DNA of 64,000 nt from Ottowia beijingensis (GTDB taxonomy: Bacteria; Pseudomonadota; Gammaproteobacteria; Burkholderiales; Burkholderiaceae_C), in the NCBI RefSeq assembly GCF_013423955.1, contig NZ_JACCKX010000001.1, positions 2,852,001 through 2,916,000 of the forward strand. The letters run 5' to 3'. Below the pieces are notes generated by a model that did no database searches, had not been told where the DNA came from, and saw only the letters and a program-made list of their open reading frames with translations. Below, piece by piece: positions 44,002 through 54,085 of the stretch. Positions within the stretch are counted from its first letter, which is position 1. The number at the start of each line of letters is the position of its first letter. The position numbers and the translations under genes are program-made.

Positions 44002-45359
44002 ATGAGTCGAAAACTGTTTGGCACCGACGGCATCCGCGGCACCGTGGGGCAGCACCCCATCACGCCCGACCTGGTGCTGCGCCTGGGCCATGCCGTGGGC
44101 CGCGTGCTCAAGCGGCACGAGCCGAACCCGCTGGTGCTGATCGGCAAGGACACCCGCATCTCGGGCTACATGCTGGAGAGCGCGCTGGAGTCGGGCCTGA
44201 ACTCCGCCGGCGCCAGCGTGGTGCTGCTGGGCCCGGTGCCAACCCCGCCGTCGCCTACCTCACGCGGGCGCAGCGCGCCAGCCTGGGCGCGGTCATCAGC
44301 GCCAGCCACAACGCCTATCCCGACAACGGCATCAAGTTCTTCAGCGCCCAGGGCACCAAGCTGCCGGACGAATGGGAGCAGCAGGTGGAGGCCGCGCTGG
44401 CCGAGCCGCCGCAATGGGCCGACTCGGCCCACCTGGGCCGCGCGCGCCGGCTCGATGACGCGGCCGGCCGCTACATCGAGTTCTGCAAGGGCACCTTCAG
44501 CAGCCACCTGCGCCTGCGCGGCATGAAGATCGTGGTGGACGCCGCCCACGGCGCTGCCTACCAGATCGCGCCGCAGGTGTTCCACGAGCTGGGCGCCGAG
44601 GTGGTGGCCATCGGTTGCGCGCCCGACGGCCTGAACATCAACGACGGCGTGGGCGCCACCCACCCCGAGGCGCTGGTGCGCGAGGTCATCGCGCGGGGCG
44701 CCGACTATGGCATCGCGCTCGATGGAGACGCCGACCGCCTGCAGATGGTGGATGCCAGCGGCCGCCTGTTCAACGGCGACGAACTGCTGTACGTGCTGGC
44801 CGCCGACCGGCTGGCGCACCGCCAGGCCAAGGGCAAGCCGCGCGGCACCGAGCTGGGCGGCGTGGTCGGCACGCTGATGACCAACCTGGCGGTGGAACTG
44901 GGCATTCAGCGCCTGGGCTACGAGTTCGTGCGCGCCAAGGTGGGCGACCGCTACGTGCTGGAAGAGCTGCACCGGCGCGGCTGGATCCTGGGCGGCGAGG
45001 GCTCGGGCCACCTGCTGATGCTGGACCGCCACAGCACGGGCGACGGCCTGGTGTCGGCGCTGCAGGTGCTGCGCGCCTGCGCCGCCAGCGGGCGCACCGT
45101 GGCCGAGCAGTTGGCCGGCGTGCAGCTGTTCCCGCAGACGCTCATCAACGTGCGCCTGCAGCCCGGGCAGGACTGGCAGCAGAACGCGCGGCTGCAGGAC
45201 GAAACCCGCGCCGTCGAGGCTGAACTGGCCGGCACCGGCCGCGTGCTGATCCGCGCCAGCGGCACCGAGCCGCTGGTGCGCGTGATGGTCGAGGCGCAGG
45301 ACGCCGCCCAGGCGCAGGCGTGCGCCGAGCGGCTGGCGGCGACGATTCTGGAGGGTTGA
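44002..45359 (+). CDS. glmM: Phosphoglucosamine mutase, one frameshift
   Basis: Converts GlcN-6-P to GlcN-1-P for UDP-GlcNAc. [11 protein letters not shown] at the start, active-site serine in [16 protein letters not shown] (near residue 101), metal loop [13 protein letters not shown] and phosphate-binding [14 protein letters not shown]. One C lost near 44246 ([14 protein letters not shown]). Restored length about 452. Confidence 0.96.
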
Positions 45360-45391
45360 TGGCGACGGCTGCCGGCATGCGCTGGCGTTGG

Positions 45392-45460
45392 GGGCGCCAA
45401 AAACAAGCGATAGCCATTTGGCACCATTTTGAATCTTCAAAATGAGAGCTGCTGGCGCCC
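45392..45460. repeat. Family-A-related palindrome after glmM
   Basis: Outer arms GGGCGCCA/TGGCGCCC and a perfect inner palindrome CATTTTGAA-TC-TTCAAAATG; the right part AGAGCTGCTGGCGCC matches the family-A core. The 264-base gap 45360-45623 holds only this and the next inverted repeat. Confidence 0.65.
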
Positions 45461-45537
45461 GTCATTCGGGCGGTAGACCCGGTTTTCATGGTCAGAAAAA
45501 TTTGCAAGGTCCCCCCATTTTTCTGCTGTCCGGGCTG

Positions 45538-45577
45538 GCGCTCGATGGCCGGCGCTGACGCCGCGGCCATCGAGCGC
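45538..45577. repeat. Perfect 13-base inverted repeat upstream of the SpeE-like gene
   Basis: GCGCTCGATGGCC and GGCCATCGAGCGC around a 14-base loop. No T-run follows, so not an obvious terminator; its GGCC-GCTGACGC-GGCCAT centre recalls family D. Confidence 0.6.
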
Positions 45578-45623
45578 GGCCAAGTCATCAGGGCGCGGAC
45601 GCACTGGCGATAATCCCCGCACT

Positions 45624-46379
45624 GTGAAACGCGATTCGCTGGCCTCGTCCGAGGTCAATCTTTCCGAAGCCGACGGCATCCGCTACCTGCACCTGGGCAC
45701 CGAATGGGTGCAGGGCAGCATGCGCATCAATGCGCCGTTCGACATCGACCTGGAATACGTGCAGCGCATGATGGCCTGGCTGCTGTTCGTGCCGCCTGAA
45801 AACGTGGCCGGCCGCCACGCCATGCAGTTGGGCCTGGGCGCGGCGGCGCTCACCAAGTTCTGCTACAAGAAACTGCGCATGACCTGCACCGCGGTCGAGA
45901 TCAACCCGCGCGTGGCCGACGTGTGCCGCGCCTGGATGCGCCTGCCGCCCGAGGACGAGCGCCTGCGCGTGGTCATTGCCGACGCTGCGCGCGAAATCCG
46001 CCAGGCCGAATGGCTGGGCACGGTGGACGCGCTGCAGGTCGACCTGTACGACGCGCAGGCCGCCGCGCCGGTGCTCGACAGCCCCGACTTCTACGCCGAC
46101 TGCCGCCACCTGCTGACCGACGAGGGCTGCATGACGGTGAACCTGTTCGGCCGCACCGCCAGCTTCGAGCGCAGCCTGGAAAGCATTGCCAGCGCCTTCG
46201 GCCCCCGCGCCGTGTGGCAGTTCAAGCCCACGCGCGAGGGCAACACCGTGGTGCTGGCGCAGCGCACGCCCAGCCGCCCCAAGCGCGACGTGCTGCAGCT
46301 GCGCGCCGAAGCCATCGAGGCGCGCTGGGATCTGCCGGCCACCAAGTGGCTCAAGGTTTTCAAGGCACTCGAAAAATGA
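45624..46379 (+). CDS. Spermidine-synthase-like methyltransferase-fold protein
   Basis: 251 residues from a GTG start with a -10-like GATAAT 12-17 bases upstream. MQLGLGAAALTKFCYKK is the SAM/dcSAM-binding glycine loop, TAVEINPRVADVCRAWM the acidic loop end, and LQVDLYDAQAAAPVL a D-x-Y-D-like segment. It resembles the polyamine-synthase family but is shorter and may not make spermidine. Overlaps the GspE-like start by ATGA. Confidence 0.75.
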   Translation: MKRDSLASSEVNLSEADGIRYLHLGTEWVQGSMRINAPFDIDLEYVQRMMAWLLFVPPENVAGRHAMQLGLGAAALTKFCYKKLRMTCTAVEINPRVADVCRAWMRLPPEDERLRVVIADAAREIRQAEWLGTVDALQVDLYDAQAAAPVLDSPDFYADCRHLLTDEGCMTVNLFGRTASFERSLESIASAFGPRAVWQFKPTREGNTVVLAQRTPSRPKRDVLQLRAEAIEARWDLPATKWLKVFKALEK

Positions 46380-48172
46380 AGCGCTCCACCCGCCCCGCGC
46401 CGCTCGCCACGGTCGTTCCCTACGTCGGCCCCGTGCACTGGCGGCACCTGGTCGAATGGCTGCGTGACGATGGCGTGATCACCCCCGCCGAGGCCGAGCG
46501 CACCATCGCCCGCTGCTCGCAGGCCGAAAGCGCGCAGCCCGCGCTGGTGCGCCTGGCCGCCGTGGGCGTGGCGCGCGCCAGCGACGGCGCGCCGATGGAC
46601 GTGGAAGAGCTGACGCAGCACCTGGCGCGCCGCGCCGGGCTGGAGTACCTGCGCATCGACCCGCTGAAGGTGGATGCCGGCAAGGTCTCCGACACCATGA
46701 GCGCCAGCTATGCCGAGCGCCACAAGGTGCTGCCGGTGCAGGTCACCGCGGCCGAGGTGGTGGTCGCCACCAGCGAGCCCTTCATCGACGACTGGGTGGC
46801 CGAGGTGGAGCGCCAGTCGCGCCGCACGGTGCGCCGCGTGGTGGCCAACCCGGCCGAGATCAAGCGCTACACGGGCGAGTTCTTCGCCCTCGCCAGGTCG
46901 GTGCGCGCGGCCATCAAGAGCGGCAGCGGCGCCGGCACCACCAGCTTCGAGCAGCTGGTGGAACTGGGCAAGAGCGGCAAGCAGCTCGACGCCAACGACC
47001 AGGGCGTGATCCAGGTGGTCGACTGGCTGTGGCAGTACGCCTTCGACCAGCGCGCCAGCGACATCCACCTGGAGCCGCGGCGCGACCAGGGCGTGATCCG
47101 CTTTCGCATCGACGGCGTGCTGCACCCGGTGTACCAGGTGCCGCCGGGCGTGATGAACGCCATCACCGCGCGCGTCAAGCTGCTGGGCCGCATGGACGTG
47201 GTGGAAAAACGCCGCCCGCAGGACGGCCGCATCAAGACGCGCAACCCCGGCGGCGACGAGATCGAGATGCGCCTCTCGACGCTGCCCACGGCCTTCGGCG
47301 AGAAGCTGGTGATGCGCATCTTCGACCCCGACACGGCGGTGAAGGACCTGGCGGCGCTGGGCTTCTCGCCTCACGACGCGGCGCGCTGGGAGCAGCTGGT
47401 GCAGCGCCCGCACGGCATCATCCTGGTCACCGGGCCCACGGGCTCGGGCAAGACGACGACGCTGTATTCCACCCTGCGCCGTGTGGCCACGGAAGAGGTC
47501 AACGTCAGCACCATCGAGGACCCGATCGAGCGCATCGACCCGGCGCTGAACCAGACGCAGGTGCAGCCGCAGCTCGAATTCAGCTTTGCCGAGGGCGTGC
47601 GCGCGCTGATGCGGCAAGACCCGGACATCATCATGATCGGCGAGATCCGCGACCTGGAAACCGCCGAGATGGCGGTGCAGGCCGCGCTGACCGGTCACCT
47701 CGTCTTCAGCACCCTGCACACCAACGACGCGCCCAGCGCGCTGACGCGCCTGATGGAACTGGGCGTGCCGGCCTACCTGCTCAATGCCACCATCCTGGGC
47801 GTGCTGGCGCAGCGCCTGGTGCGCACGCTGTGCCCGGCCTGCAAGCAGCCCGACGAGCGCGGCACCACCGAGCTGCTGGCCGAGGCCATCAAGCCCTGGA
47901 AGATCAACAGTGGCAACTACCGCCCCTACAAGCCGGTGGGCTGCGTGGATTGCCGCATGACCGGCTTTCGCGGCCGCATGGGCATCTACGAGCTGCTCAC
48001 GGTGTCGGAGGCGTTCAAGGGCGTCATCCAGCACGACGTGGGGCCGTCGCCGCTGCGCAAGCAGGCCATTGCCGACGGCATGCGGCCGCTGCGCCTGGCC
48101 GGCGCCATGCGCGCGGCCGATGGGCTGACCACGCTGGAAGAGGTCATCGCCGCCACGCCGCCGCTGGAATAG
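46376..48172 (+). CDS. GspE/PilB-type secretion ATPase
   Basis: 598 residues. N-terminal GspE_N-like domain (about 60-190), then the ATPase with Walker A GPTGSGKTTTL (near 354), Asp box STIEDPIE, Walker B PDIIMIGEIRDLETAEMA, His box FSTLHTNDAPSALTRL and a zinc tetracysteine CPAC..CVDC near 486-525. It powers pilus or type II secretion assembly, but no membrane platform or pseudopilin genes are nearby, so the machine it serves is unclear. Confidence 0.88.
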   Translation: MKRSTRPAPLATVVPYVGPVHWRHLVEWLRDDGVITPAEAERTIARCSQAESAQPALVRLAAVGVARASDGAPMDVEELTQHLARRAGLEYLRIDPLKVDAGKVSDTMSASYAERHKVLPVQVTAAEVVVATSEPFIDDWVAEVERQSRRTVRRVVANPAEIKRYTGEFFALARSVRAAIKSGSGAGTTSFEQLVELGKSGKQLDANDQGVIQVVDWLWQYAFDQRASDIHLEPRRDQGVIRFRIDGVLHPVYQVPPGVMNAITARVKLLGRMDVVEKRRPQDGRIKTRNPGGDEIEMRLSTLPTAFGEKLVMRIFDPDTAVKDLAALGFSPHDAARWEQLVQRPHGIILVTGPTGSGKTTTLYSTLRRVATEEVNVSTIEDPIERIDPALNQTQVQPQLEFSFAEGVRALMRQDPDIIMIGEIRDLETAEMAVQAALTGHLVFSTLHTNDAPSALTRLMELGVPAYLLNATILGVLAQRLVRTLCPACKQPDERGTTELLAEAIKPWKINSGNYRPYKPVGCVDCRMTGFRGRMGIYELLTVSEAFKGVIQHDVGPSPLRKQAIADGMRPLRLAGAMRAADGLTTLEEVIAATPPLE

Positions 48173-48181
48173 CGCGCTGCG

Positions 48182-48247
48182 ATTTCAGGCCGAAGGGCCC
48201 GTTGGCGCCGTGGACAGGGCGCCAGCAGCTACTGAAAGCGTAGCTTA
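48182..48247 (+). repeat. Palindromic repeat family A (short form) after the GspE-like gene
   Basis: ATTTCAGGCCGAAGGGCCCG, GGCGCC..GGCGCC centre, GGCGCCAGCAGCTACTGAAA and CGTAGC. Immediately downstream of the stop. The remaining 170 bases to tctB show no gene. Confidence 0.75.
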
Positions 48248-48418
48248 TCAAGGCCGCTGAGCGCGTGCCGCTAGCCGAAAACCAGGCGCCGCACTGTGCC
48301 CGAGGCGACAGCTTTTTCCCGCGGGTAATCCCTGTGCAAAGTAGGTGTAATCCACATGATTCGACCCGTGTCCGGTGGTGACAATGCGCGCTGATTCATC
48401 GAACTGAGGAGATGACGC

Positions 48419-48906
48419 GTGCGCATCAAGAGTCAGAAGGACTTCTTCGCCGGGTTGCTGTACATGGTGATCGGCATCGCATTCGCCTGGGGGCGACGAC
48501 ATACAACATCGGTGACGGCGCCCGCATGGGCCCCGGCTACTTCCCGCTGCTGCTGGGTGTCATCCTGGCCATCATCGGCGGCATCGTGATGGCCCGCGCG
48601 CTGGTGGTGGAGACACCCGACGGCGACCCGATCGGCCGCTGGGCCTGGAAGCCGCTGGCCTTCATCATCGCGGCCAACTTCCTGTTCGGCATCCTGCTGG
48701 GCGGCTGGCCGCTGCTGGGCATCCCGGCCATGGGGCTGATCATCGCCATCGTCGTGCTGACCTTCGTGGCCGCGCTGGCCGGCGACGAGTTCAAGTTCAT
48801 CGAGGTGCTGATCCTGGCCATCCTGCTGGCCGTCGGCAGCTGGGCCGCTTTCGTCTGGGGTCTGAACCTGCAATTCCAGGTCTGGCCCAGCTTCATTTCT
48901 GGTTGA
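48419..48906 (+). CDS. tctB: Tripartite tricarboxylate transporter small subunit TctB, one frameshift
   Basis: Small four-helix membrane subunit of the TTT carrier. From the GTG RIKSQKDFFAGLLYMVIGIAFAWG; one G is missing near 48495, after which ATTYNIGDGARMGPGYFPLLLGVIL continues. ARxGPxxFP is the family signature. Restored length about 162. Directly upstream of tctA; no periplasmic TctC binding protein is nearby. Confidence 0.88.
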
Positions 48907-48922
48907 GTGGGAGACGCACACC

Positions 48923-50434
48923 ATGGAACTGATTGAACATCTCTCACTGGGGTTCGGCGTCGCCTTCACGATGCAGAACCTGATCTACGCCTTCATCGGC
49001 TGCCTGCTGGGCACGCTGATCGGCGTGCTGCCCGGCGTGGGCCCGGTGGCCACCATCGCCATGCTGCTGCCGGCCACCTACGCGCTGCCGCCGGTGGCCG
49101 CGCTCATCATGCTGGCCGGCATCTACTACGGCGCGCAGTACGGCGGCTCCACCACCGCCATCCTGGTCAACCTGCCGGGTGAATCGTCGTCGGTGGTGAC
49201 GGTGATCGACGGCTACCAGATGGCGCGCAAGGGCCGCGCCGGCCCGGCGCTGGCATCGGCGGGCATCGGCTCGTTCATCGCCGGCTGCTTCGGCACGCTG
49301 GTGCTGGCCGGCTTTGCCGTGCCGCTGACCGAGGTGGCCTTCAAGTTCGGCCCGGCCGAATACTTCTCGCTCATGGTGCTGGGCCTGATCGGCGCCGTGG
49401 TGCTGGCCTCGGGCTCGCTGGTCAAGGCCATCGGCATGATCGTGCTCGGCCTGCTGCTGGGCATGGTGGGCACCGACGTCAACTCCGGCGTGGCGCGCTA
49501 CAGCTTCGACATTCCCGAGCTGACCGACGGCATCGGCTTCATCGTCATCGCCATGGGCGTGTTCGGCTACGGCGAGATCATCGCCAACCTGTCGCACCCG
49601 TCCGAAAAGCGCGAAGTCTTCACCGGCAAGGTCGAGCACATCTACCCCAGCAAGGAAGACTGGAAGCTGATGACGCCCGCCATCCTGCGCGGCACCCTGA
49701 TCGGCTCGGCCCTGGGCATCCTGCCCGGCGGTGGCGCCATGTTGTCGGCCTTCGCCTCGTACACCATCGAGAAGAAGACCAAGCTCAAGCCCGGCGAAGT
49801 GCCGTTCGGCAAGGGCAACATCCGCGGCGTGGCGGCGCCCGAATCGGCCAACAACGCCGGCTCGCAGACCTCGTTCATCCCGCTGCTCACGCTGGGCATT
49901 CCGCCCAACGCCGTGATGGCGCTGATGGTGGGCGCCATGACCATCCACAACATCCAGCCCGGCCCGCAGGTGATGACCAGCAACCCCGAGCTGTTCTGGG
50001 GCCTGATCGCCTCGATGTGGATCGGCAACCTGATGCTGATCATCCTGAACCTGCCGCTGATCGGCCTGTGGATCAAGCTGCTGACGGTGCCCTACCGCTG
50101 GCTGTTCCCGGCCATCGTGCTGTTCTGCGCCATCGGGGTGTACTCGACCAACAACAACACCTGGGACGTGTGGATGGTGGGCTGGTTCGGCATCATCGGC
50201 TACGTCTTCATCAAGCTGGGCATGGAGCCGGCGCCTCTGCTGCTGGGTTTCATCCTGGGCCCAATGATGGAGGAGAACCTGCGCCGCGCGCTGCTGCTGT
50301 CGCGCGGCGACTGGAGCGTGCTGGTCACGCGCCCGCTGTCGGCCACGCTGCTGGCCATGGCGGCGGCGCTGCTGATCATCGTGCTGATGCCGGCGGTCAA
50401 GAAGAGCCGCGAAGAGGCCTTCGTCGAGGACTGA
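48923..50434 (+). CDS. tctA: Tripartite tricarboxylate transporter large subunit TctA
   Basis: Sodium-coupled permease, 503 residues with about 12 membrane segments. Family motifs GTLIGVLPGVGPVATIAMLLP, YYGAQYGGSTTAILVNLPGESSSVVT and APESANNAGSQTSFIPLLTLGIPPNAVMALM are plain. Substrate (citrate, other dicarboxylates or aromatic acids) is set by a separate binding protein, usually encoded elsewhere in Burkholderiales. Intact. Confidence 0.95.
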   Translation: MELIEHLSLGFGVAFTMQNLIYAFIGCLLGTLIGVLPGVGPVATIAMLLPATYALPPVAALIMLAGIYYGAQYGGSTTAILVNLPGESSSVVTVIDGYQMARKGRAGPALASAGIGSFIAGCFGTLVLAGFAVPLTEVAFKFGPAEYFSLMVLGLIGAVVLASGSLVKAIGMIVLGLLLGMVGTDVNSGVARYSFDIPELTDGIGFIVIAMGVFGYGEIIANLSHPSEKREVFTGKVEHIYPSKEDWKLMTPAILRGTLIGSALGILPGGGAMLSAFASYTIEKKTKLKPGEVPFGKGNIRGVAAPESANNAGSQTSFIPLLTLGIPPNAVMALMVGAMTIHNIQPGPQVMTSNPELFWGLIASMWIGNLMLIILNLPLIGLWIKLLTVPYRWLFPAIVLFCAIGVYSTNNNTWDVWMVGWFGIIGYVFIKLGMEPAPLLLGFILGPMMEENLRRALLLSRGDWSVLVTRPLSATLLAMAAALLIIVLMPAVKKSREEAFVED

Positions 50435-50456
50435 CGGCCAACGCCGGCCTTTTTCG

Positions 50457-50488
50457 AGCAAAACGGCGCCTGCGGGCGCCGTTTTGCT
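50457..50488. terminator. Strong hairpin terminator after tctA
   Basis: Perfect 14-base stem AGCAAAACGGCGCC/GGCGCCGTTTTGCT with a TGCG loop. The A/T-rich stem ends give a U-tract in either direction. Confidence 0.75.
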
Positions 50489-50559
50489 GGGCCCGGCGCC
50501 AGGGGCGTGGGCCACAATAAGGCGCTTCGCGCGTCCTTTGCAGTTCCTTCTTCCCCAAC

Positions 50560-51873
50560 ATGACCGATTCCCACCCCTTGCGCGCTGCCCTGCACGGCGA
50601 AGTGCACGCCCGCCCGCCCGAGGCCCTGCACGCGCCGCTGGCCATCGCCCACCACGTGATGTGGGCCGACGCCGCCGCGCGCGCCGCCAGCCGCGCCCAC
50701 CTGCGCGATCTGCTGGCCGGCGCCGGCGTCGAGGGGCCGCCCGAAGGCGCCAACTACTTCCGCGCCCACCTGCCGGGGTTCGACCTGCGCTGGGAGCTGC
50801 ACACCGAATTCGTCTCCTGGACCTTCCTGCGCGAGATGCCCGCCGACGAGGTGCTGGCGCTGGGCCAGGGCGAGCCGCAGGCCGCCGACGTGGCCGCGCC
50901 ACCCGCGTGGCGCCGCGCGCTGCCGGGCCAGTGCCTGACGCAGCTGCAGCTGTGGGCCGTGCCGCGCGATGCCGTCGATGGTGCGGCCACCGTGCGCCGC
51001 CTGTTCGATGCCGGCAGCGTGACCGGCTCCACCGTCATCAGCGGCAGCTCCGACCTGCACACCGACATGCAGTTGCAGGCCGACGGCAGCATCCGCATGC
51101 TGGTGCTGGTGGGCGACACGGCGCCCGGCCAGGTCTCGCCGCGCCGCCTGGGGCGGCTGGTGCAGCGCCTGCTCGACATCGAGACCTACCGCATGGCCGC
51201 CCTGATGGGCCTGCCGGCGGCGCGCGAGACCGGCGCCTGGCTGGCCGATGGTGAGGCCGAACTGGCCGCCCTGGCCGAGCAGGTGCAGGGCGCCGCCAAG
51301 GCCGACGAAGCCGCCCTGCTGGACCGCCTGACGCGCCTGGCCGCCGCGCTGGAAAGCCGCTACGCCGCCACGCACACGCGCTTTTCGGCCAGCGCGGCGT
51401 ACTTCAGCCTGGTCGAACAGCGCCTGGCCGACATTGCCGAGACGCGCATCGAAGGCATGCAGTCGCTGCACGACTTCATGCAGCGCCGCCTGCTGCCGGC
51501 CATGCACACCTGCCGCTCGGCCGACCGGCGCCAGGCCGCGCTGTCGCAGCGCATCGAACGCACCAGCAGCCTGCTGCGCACGCGTGTCGAGGTCGAGCAG
51601 CAGCAAAGCAACCGCGAACTGCTGGCCGGCATGAACCGGCGGCAGGAGCTGCAGCTCAAGCTGCAATCCACTGTGGAGGGGCTGTCGGTGGCGGCCATCT
51701 CGTACTACGTGCTGGGGCTGCTGGGCTACCTGTTCAAGGGCGCGCAGTCGCTGGGCTGGCCTTTCAGCGCCGAGGCCAGCATCGCCGTGGCCGTGCCGCT
51801 GGTGGTGGCGCTGGTGTGGTGGTCGCTGCGCCAGCTGCACCACCGCGTGATGGGGCGCGGGCCCGATGCCTGA
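50560..51873 (+). CDS. DUF3422 family membrane-anchored protein
   Basis: 437 residues. N-terminal HPLRAALHGEVHARPPE is the DUF3422 hallmark; a long helical middle region (QRLADIAETRIEGMQSLHDFMQRRLLPAMHTCRS..ERTSSLLRTRVEVEQQQSNRELLAGMNRR) precedes two C-terminal hydrophobic segments. Function is unknown. Intact. Confidence 0.85.
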   Translation: MTDSHPLRAALHGEVHARPPEALHAPLAIAHHVMWADAAARAASRAHLRDLLAGAGVEGPPEGANYFRAHLPGFDLRWELHTEFVSWTFLREMPADEVLALGQGEPQAADVAAPPAWRRALPGQCLTQLQLWAVPRDAVDGAATVRRLFDAGSVTGSTVISGSSDLHTDMQLQADGSIRMLVLVGDTAPGQVSPRRLGRLVQRLLDIETYRMAALMGLPAARETGAWLADGEAELAALAEQVQGAAKADEAALLDRLTRLAAALESRYAATHTRFSASAAYFSLVEQRLADIAETRIEGMQSLHDFMQRRLLPAMHTCRSADRRQAALSQRIERTSSLLRTRVEVEQQQSNRELLAGMNRRQELQLKLQSTVEGLSVAAISYYVLGLLGYLFKGAQSLGWPFSAEASIAVAVPLVVALVWWSLRQLHHRVMGRGPDA

Positions 51874-51939
51874 TACCGTTTCGCGTTCCAGACGGCGGCT
51901 GTTGATGGACGACGCCATGACTTCGCCGCTGCGCGGCGT

Positions 51940-52050
51940 GATGACGAAATGACGAAATGACATCAGTGATGCGCGCAGTGCCTCGCCCTTGGCTGGCGTC
52001 ATGGCGGCGCAGCCGCCGTCATCGAAGCGCAGCGAGGTCATTTCGTCATC
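51940..52050. repeat. Inverted repeat family D between DUF3422 and ggt
   Basis: Perfect 14-base arms GATGACGAAATGAC/GTCATTTCGTCATC, 111 bp overall, with a tandem second GACGAAATGAC and inner GGCGTCATGGCGGC-type stems. Same arms as the copy at 37030. Confidence 0.75.
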
Positions 52051-52066
52051 GCATCGGGAAAGTATG

Positions 52067-52156
52067 AATTTGATAGTGCCTTGCGCCCACCCAGCAAGGA
52101 TTTCAAGAAAAACGTCTTGAAATACAGGTAAATCAAGCGCAGTCAGCTATGTTTTT
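52067..52156 (+). repeat. Palindromic repeat family A, full-length copy before ggt
   Basis: AATTTGATAGTGCCTTGCGC, a perfect central palindrome ATTTCAAGA-AAAACG-TCTTGAAAT, and AAGCGCAGTCAGCTATGTTT. The clearest view of the inner stem of this family. Confidence 0.85.
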
Positions 52157-52203
52157 GTAGAACCCTGGTCCATGCCGCGGTGCGGCCCCAGACGATATTC
52201 GCC

Positions 52204-53816
52204 ATGACCTTCAGCTACGACAACCCCTACGCCACCACCCGCCACCCCGTGTTCGCGCGCAACATGGTCGCCACCTCGCACCCGCTGGCGGCGCAGGCGG
52301 GGCTGCGCATGCTGCAGCAGGGTGGCAACGCGGTCGATGCCGCCGTGGCCAGCGCCGCCGCCATGACCATCTGCGAGCCCGTCAGCAACGGCCTGGGCAG
52401 CGACGCCTTCTGCATCCTGTGGGACGGCCAGCAGCTGCACGGCCTGAACGCCGCCGGCCGCGCGCCCGCCAAGTGGAGCGTGGACTACTTCCGCCGCAAA
52501 TACGGCGACGATGCCAGCGCGCCGCCCAAGCGCGGCATCGACAGCGTCACCGTGCCCGGCGCCGTGGCGGCCTGGGTGCAGCTCAACAAACGCTTCGGCC
52601 GCCTGCCGCTGGCCGACGTGCTGGCGCCGGCCATCGAGATCGCCGAGCGCGGCTACCTGGTGCCCCTGTGGTGTGCCAGAAGTGGGCCGCCGCCGTGCCC
52701 GAGTTGCAGTCGCAGCCCGGCTTTGCCGACGCCTTCATGCCCTGGGGCCGCGCGCCGCAGGTGGGCGAGCTGTTCCGCTTTCCGGCGGCGGCGCAGGCGC
52801 TGCGGCGCATCGCGGCCTCGCGCGGCGTGGCCTTCTACGGCGGCGAGATCGCGCACGCCATCCAGCGCTTTGCCGCCGCGCAGGGCGGCGTCATCGAGGC
52901 CAGCGACTTCGAGCGCTACCAGCCCGAATGGGTCGAGCCGCTCAGCGTCGGCTACCGCGGCTACACCCTGCACGAGATCGGCCCCAGCGGCCAGGGCATT
53001 GCCGCGCTGATGGCGCTGGGCATCCTGGGCCACTTCGACCTCGGCGCGCTGGGCGCGCACAGCGTCAGCGCCAAGCACGTGCAGATCGAGGCCATGAAGC
53101 TGGCCTTTGCCGACGTGTACCGCCACGTGGCCGAGCCCTCGTGGATGGCGGTGACCCCCGCGCAAATGCTCGACGAGTCGTACCTCAAAAGCCGTGCCAG
53201 ACTCATCCGCATCAACAAGGCACAGGACTTCGGCCCCGGCCTGCCGCGCCAGGGCGGCACCATCTACCTCACCGCGGCCGACGAGAGCGGCATGATGGTC
53301 AGCTTCATCCAGAGCAACTATCTCGGCTTCGGCTCGGGCTGTGTCGAGCCCGGGTTCGGCATCAGCCTGCAGAACCGCGGCCACGGCTTCAGCCTGCAGG
53401 GCGACAGCCCCAACGTCGTGGCGCCGGGCAAGCGGCCCTTCCACACCATCATTCCGGCCTTCCTCAGCCAGGATGGCCAGCCGGTGATGAGCTTCGGCGT
53501 GATGGGCGCGCACATGCAGCCGCAGGGCCACGTGCAGACGCTGGTGCGCATGCTCGACCACGGCCAGAACCCGCAGGCCGCGTGCGACGCCCCGCGCTGG
53601 CGCGCCAACCCGGATGGCACCCTCAACGTCGAGGCCAGCGCCGACCCTGCCGTCGTGCAGGGCCTGAAAGACCGCGGCCACCGCATCGAAGCCCTGGCCG
53701 ACAGCTACCAGGACTTCGGCGCCGGCCAGTTCATCTGGCGCCTGGGCGATCCGAAGACCGAGGGCTACATCGGCGCCAGCGACAGCCGGCGCGACGGCCT
53801 GGTGGCGGGGTTTTGA
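52204..53816 (+). CDS. ggt: Gamma-glutamyltransferase family protein, one frameshift
   Basis: Ntn-hydrolase acting on gamma-glutamyl compounds. MVATSHPLAAQAGLRMLQQGGNAVDAAVASAAA at the N-terminus; the nucleophile is the Thr of RQGGTIYLTAADESG near residue 353, where autoprocessing splits the chain. SGCVEPGFGISLQNRG and the C-terminal NVEASADP are typical. One C lost near 52668 (YLVSPVVCQKWAAAV). Restored length about 537. No signal peptide is visible, so it is probably cytoplasmic, like the acylase-type members. Confidence 0.88.
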
Positions 53817-53916
53817 GGCGTGCACGCATCGTGTGCGGCATGGGTTTCAGGCACGCAGCGCTTGATGGGCCACGCGTTTCAGGCAGCGGCCCACGCGTGC
53901 CGTCTTCCCCACACTG

Positions 53917-53991
53917 TGGGAGCGGGCTTGCCCGCGATGAACGTGATGCCCACCACTGCCGCTGCCATCGCGGGCCAGCCCGCTTCCACAA
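53917..53991. repeat. REP/REPIN-type inverted repeat after ggt
   Basis: GTGGGAGCGGGCTTGCCCGC and ATCGCGGGCCAGCCCGCTTC arms, about 75 bp. Third copy of the family; lies in the 263-base gap before the EamA gene with a family-A copy. Confidence 0.85.
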
Positions 53992-54029
53992 CTTGTGACC
54001 TCGGCCACCTCAGCAACCCCGCATCTTGA

Positions 54030-54085
54030 ATTCCAAGCCAAATCAGCCCTCAGCGCCCGCGGACCAAGCGCAAACAGCTATGAAT
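54030..54085 (+). repeat. Palindromic repeat family A (short form) overlapping a gene start
   Basis: ATTCCAAGCCAAATCAGCCC, TCAGCGC, AAGCGCAAACAGCTATGAAT. The ATG inside AGCTATGAAT is the probable start codon of the following EamA transporter. Confidence 0.8.
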